Part shown: positions 13,387-15,178 of the stretch, one piece after another | Layout of the letters: the number at the start of each line of letters is the position of its first letter | Numbering within the stretch: position 1 is the first letter of the stretch | Origin: an uncultured Ectothiorhodospiraceae bacterium | GTDB taxonomy: Bacteria; Pseudomonadota; Gammaproteobacteria; UBA6429; Thiohalophilaceae | Reading direction: 5' to 3' | NCBI GenBank assembly: GCA_947259425.1 | Contig: CAMYMO010000154.1 | Location: forward strand, 1-15,178 | Length of the DNA stretch: 15,178 nucleotides | Made by a program: the position numbers and the translations under genes | The notes under the pieces: model-generated | Databases searched by the model: none | What the model was told of the DNA's origin: nothing | Seen by the model: the letters and a program-made list of their open reading frames with translations, nothing else

Positions 13387-15178
13387 TTAAAGTCTTTCCA
13401 GACATCGTTCTATTGCATTAGCAAAACGTTCACCTGTGTTAAACCGTTTCGCGGCATCTTTGGCTAATGCTTTATTAATAATTCGACTCACACAAGCCGG
13501 TAAATCAGGCCGGAACAACCTAACGTCCGGATGTTTCTCGTTAGCGATCTTATACATCAACGATGCTAAAGACTCTCCAATAAAGGGTAGCTCACCCGTC
13601 AACATTTGGTACAAGGTTACCCCCAAAGAAAACAGATCTGAGCGTCCATCAACTTTTAGACCGGCCAACTGCTCTGGTGACATGTATGATGGGCTTCCCA
13701 AAATCGTACCGGTCTTGGTTTTGCTCGAATCAGTCAGACAGGCTACCCCAAAGTCCGTCACCTTTAATACGCCAGATTCACGGTCATAGAGAATATTGGC
13801 GGGTTTAACGTCCCGATGCACTACGCCATTATTGTGCGCATATTCCAAGGCATCAGCAACTTTCAATAATACTTCGAAAATTTCATTAACCGGCAACAAG
13901 GTTTCACTCTTGCAATAAGCAAGCAGGTTGTCCCCCTTCAAGTAATCCATTGCTATATAGGAAAGATCTTCATCTTCACCGACATCATATATCGTCACTA
14001 TGTTGGGATGGTTTAAGCGACCTGCAGTCTCAGCCTCGCGGAAAAAGCGTTGTTTGATTTCATCCAGCTTTTCACCTTCAAACTCCTGAGATAGCATCAT
14101 GGTTTTGATCGCGACCGTTCTACCAATTTTGGGATCCTTACCCAAATACACCATGCCCATCGCACCGCGTCCTAATTCACGCTCGATGCTATAGCGACCC
14201 AACATCGGTTTTTGTACCCCCGAGTTTTCAAGGATCAGCGTCTGACTAAGATTGCTGGTTGCGTTGCTACTCATCACGTAGGCATTGGATGCCTCTTTTG
14301 CACGCTGTATCCGATCGCTGATATCTCGATAGTCTGAATTAAGCTCGGCTATGTATTCGAATACGGAAACCGCCTTATTAAATTGGCGTTTGCGTTCGTA
14401 ATCCAGTCCCAGATTGTATAAGTACTCATACACCGTCTCCGTACCAACACATTTTCGATAACGTTCAAACGCCTGATCAAGTAATCCCTGGCCATGAAAT
14501 GATTGTCCGAGTAACAGGTTGGCATTCGATAATTCTGCCTGGATATGCCCGACACTGGAGGAAACTACATGTTTAAAACTCAACAGCATGTGGCCAATGA
14601 TTAAGGCCAATAAGGGGGTCATTAGCGGCACCCAGGTCGAACGGCCAATCATTAATACAAAATGTGTGTTAAGAATGCCTAGCACCAGCACCACACTAAA
14701 GGCCAGACCGGTGCCAAAACGAAAGCGTGGTAACAGATACATCAGGTAGCCACCAATCAACAGCAATAACAAAAGCTGAATTGTTGGACCCGTGCTTGGC
14801 ACCCGATAGAGATCATCGTTCAACAGGCTGGACACCACGTGTGCGGTATATTCAACTGGCGTTAGATCGACGCCCACGGGTGACGCCAATTGCGCAGTTT
14901 GTTGCCGGGCGGTAAATCCTATGATTAAGGCTTTATCTTGCAGGTGACGTTTTTTAATGCGGTTATCAATGACATCAAGGATTGAATAAGTTTTAAAAGG
15001 TGAATTGTTCTTTTTCCCTGTATAAAAATACGGATAGACGCGATATTGGTCGTCGGTCTCAATCGGTTGATTGGCAATTTTAATTTGCTCACCCAGTTTC
15101 ATCTGGACATTATCGGCCGTTAATCGCAAAAAGCGTGCAACCACCATAAATGAAAATGAAGGGATGTAGTTTTTTCCA
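13387..15178 (-). CDS. CHASE2-sensor transmembrane Ser/Thr protein kinase (5' end outside window)
   Basis: Partial: the frame stays open to the window edge, so the N-terminus is missing. Numbering is from the in-frame Met at 15147, which is probably internal. Residues up to about 118 are the C-terminal part of an extracytoplasmic CHASE2 sensor (IPSFSFMVVARFL just before and around that Met, then KALIIGFTA and SPVGVDLTPVEYTAHVVSSLL). Three membrane helices follow (about 122-140, 145-165 and 172-192), then a cytoplasmic linker with two TPR-like repeats (about 208-270). A Hanks-type kinase domain (about 319-582) has the Gly-rich loop GRGAMGMVY, catalytic Lys348 (VAIK), HRDVKPANI with Asp446, DFG at 465-467, and a Ser/Thr-rich activation loop ending SPSYMSPEQ. 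All catalytic residues are present, so it should be active. It would sense an unknown envelope signal. The phosphatase and FHA genes follow at once. Only the missing N-terminus is uncertain. Confidence 0.95.
   Translation of the reverse strand, partial: GKNYIPSFSFMVVARFLRLTADNVQMKLGEQIKIANQPIETDDQYRVYPYFYTGKKNNSPFKTYSILDVIDNRIKKRHLQDKALIIGFTARQQTAQLASPVGVDLTPVEYTAHVVSSLLNDDLYRVPSTGPTIQLLLLLLIGGYLMYLLPRFRFGTGLAFSVVLVLGILNTHFVLMIGRSTWVPLMTPLLALIIGHMLLSFKHVVSSSVGHIQAELSNANLLLGQSFHGQGLLDQAFERYRKCVGTETVYEYLYNLGLDYERKRQFNKAVSVFEYIAELNSDYRDISDRIQRAKEASNAYVMSSNATSNLSQTLILENSGVQKPMLGRYSIERELGRGAMGMVYLGKDPKIGRTVAIKTMMLSQEFEGEKLDEIKQRFFREAETAGRLNHPNIVTIYDVGEDEDLSYIAMDYLKGDNLLAYCKSETLLPVNEIFEVLLKVADALEYAHNNGVVHRDVKPANILYDRESGVLKVTDFGVACLTDSSKTKTGTILGSPSYMSPEQLAGLKVDGRSDLFSLGVTLYQMLTGELPFIGESLASLMYKIANEKHPDVRLFRPDLPACVSRIINKALAKDAAKRFNTGERFANAIERCLERL

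Overview
The window is a dense, almost wholly co-oriented (minus-strand) block of chromosomal core genes from a Gammaproteobacterium. Two conserved clusters appear in the order expected for that class: yebC-ruvC-ruvA-ruvB, then ybgC-tolQ-tolR-tolA-tolB-pal-cpoB, followed by queE-queC. Base composition looks moderate and even, and every gene is intact apart from the one cut by the right edge. The sequence alone does not justify a genus. The YeeE/YedE transporter and the eukaryote-like kinase/phosphatase set are the accessory features. No tRNA, rRNA, insertion sequence, phage gene or CRISPR array was seen.

Reading in the direction of transcription (high to low coordinates), the first region (about 11420-15178) is a Ser/Thr phospho-signalling cassette. 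It contains a membrane kinase with a CHASE2 sensor, three membrane helices, a TPR-like linker and a full Hanks-type kinase domain; a PP2C phosphatase with an acidic repetitive tail; and two tandem FHA proteins, one with a second, degenerate FHA-like half. Gaps of 12-28 nt suggest one transcript. This writer/eraser/reader set is the most interesting part of the window.

The second region (9942-11293 plus ruvB to 8239) is yebC and the Holliday-junction genes ruvC, ruvA and ruvB. ruvC and ruvA overlap by ATGA. The third region (2939-8189) encodes the whole Tol-Pal envelope-constriction machine: the YbgC thioesterase, the TolQ/TolR motor, the TolA transducer, periplasmic TolB, the lipoprotein Pal and CpoB/YbgF. 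Shine-Dalgarno sequences that overlap upstream stop codons (ybgC/tolQ, ruvA/ruvB, FHA/FHA) point to translational coupling.

The fourth region (1533-2888) holds queE and queC of the 7-deazaguanine (preQ0/queuosine) pathway. After a 142-nt gap with a promoter-like hexamer comes a two-domain YeeE/YedE sulfur-compound transporter (89-1390). It is followed by a strand-specific stem-loop and an unusual 19-nt T homopolymer near the left edge. Two starts were moved inward from the longest reading frame, yeeE to 1390 and ruvA to 9945, because both longer forms begin at TTG and an ATG with a ribosome binding site lies four codons inside.
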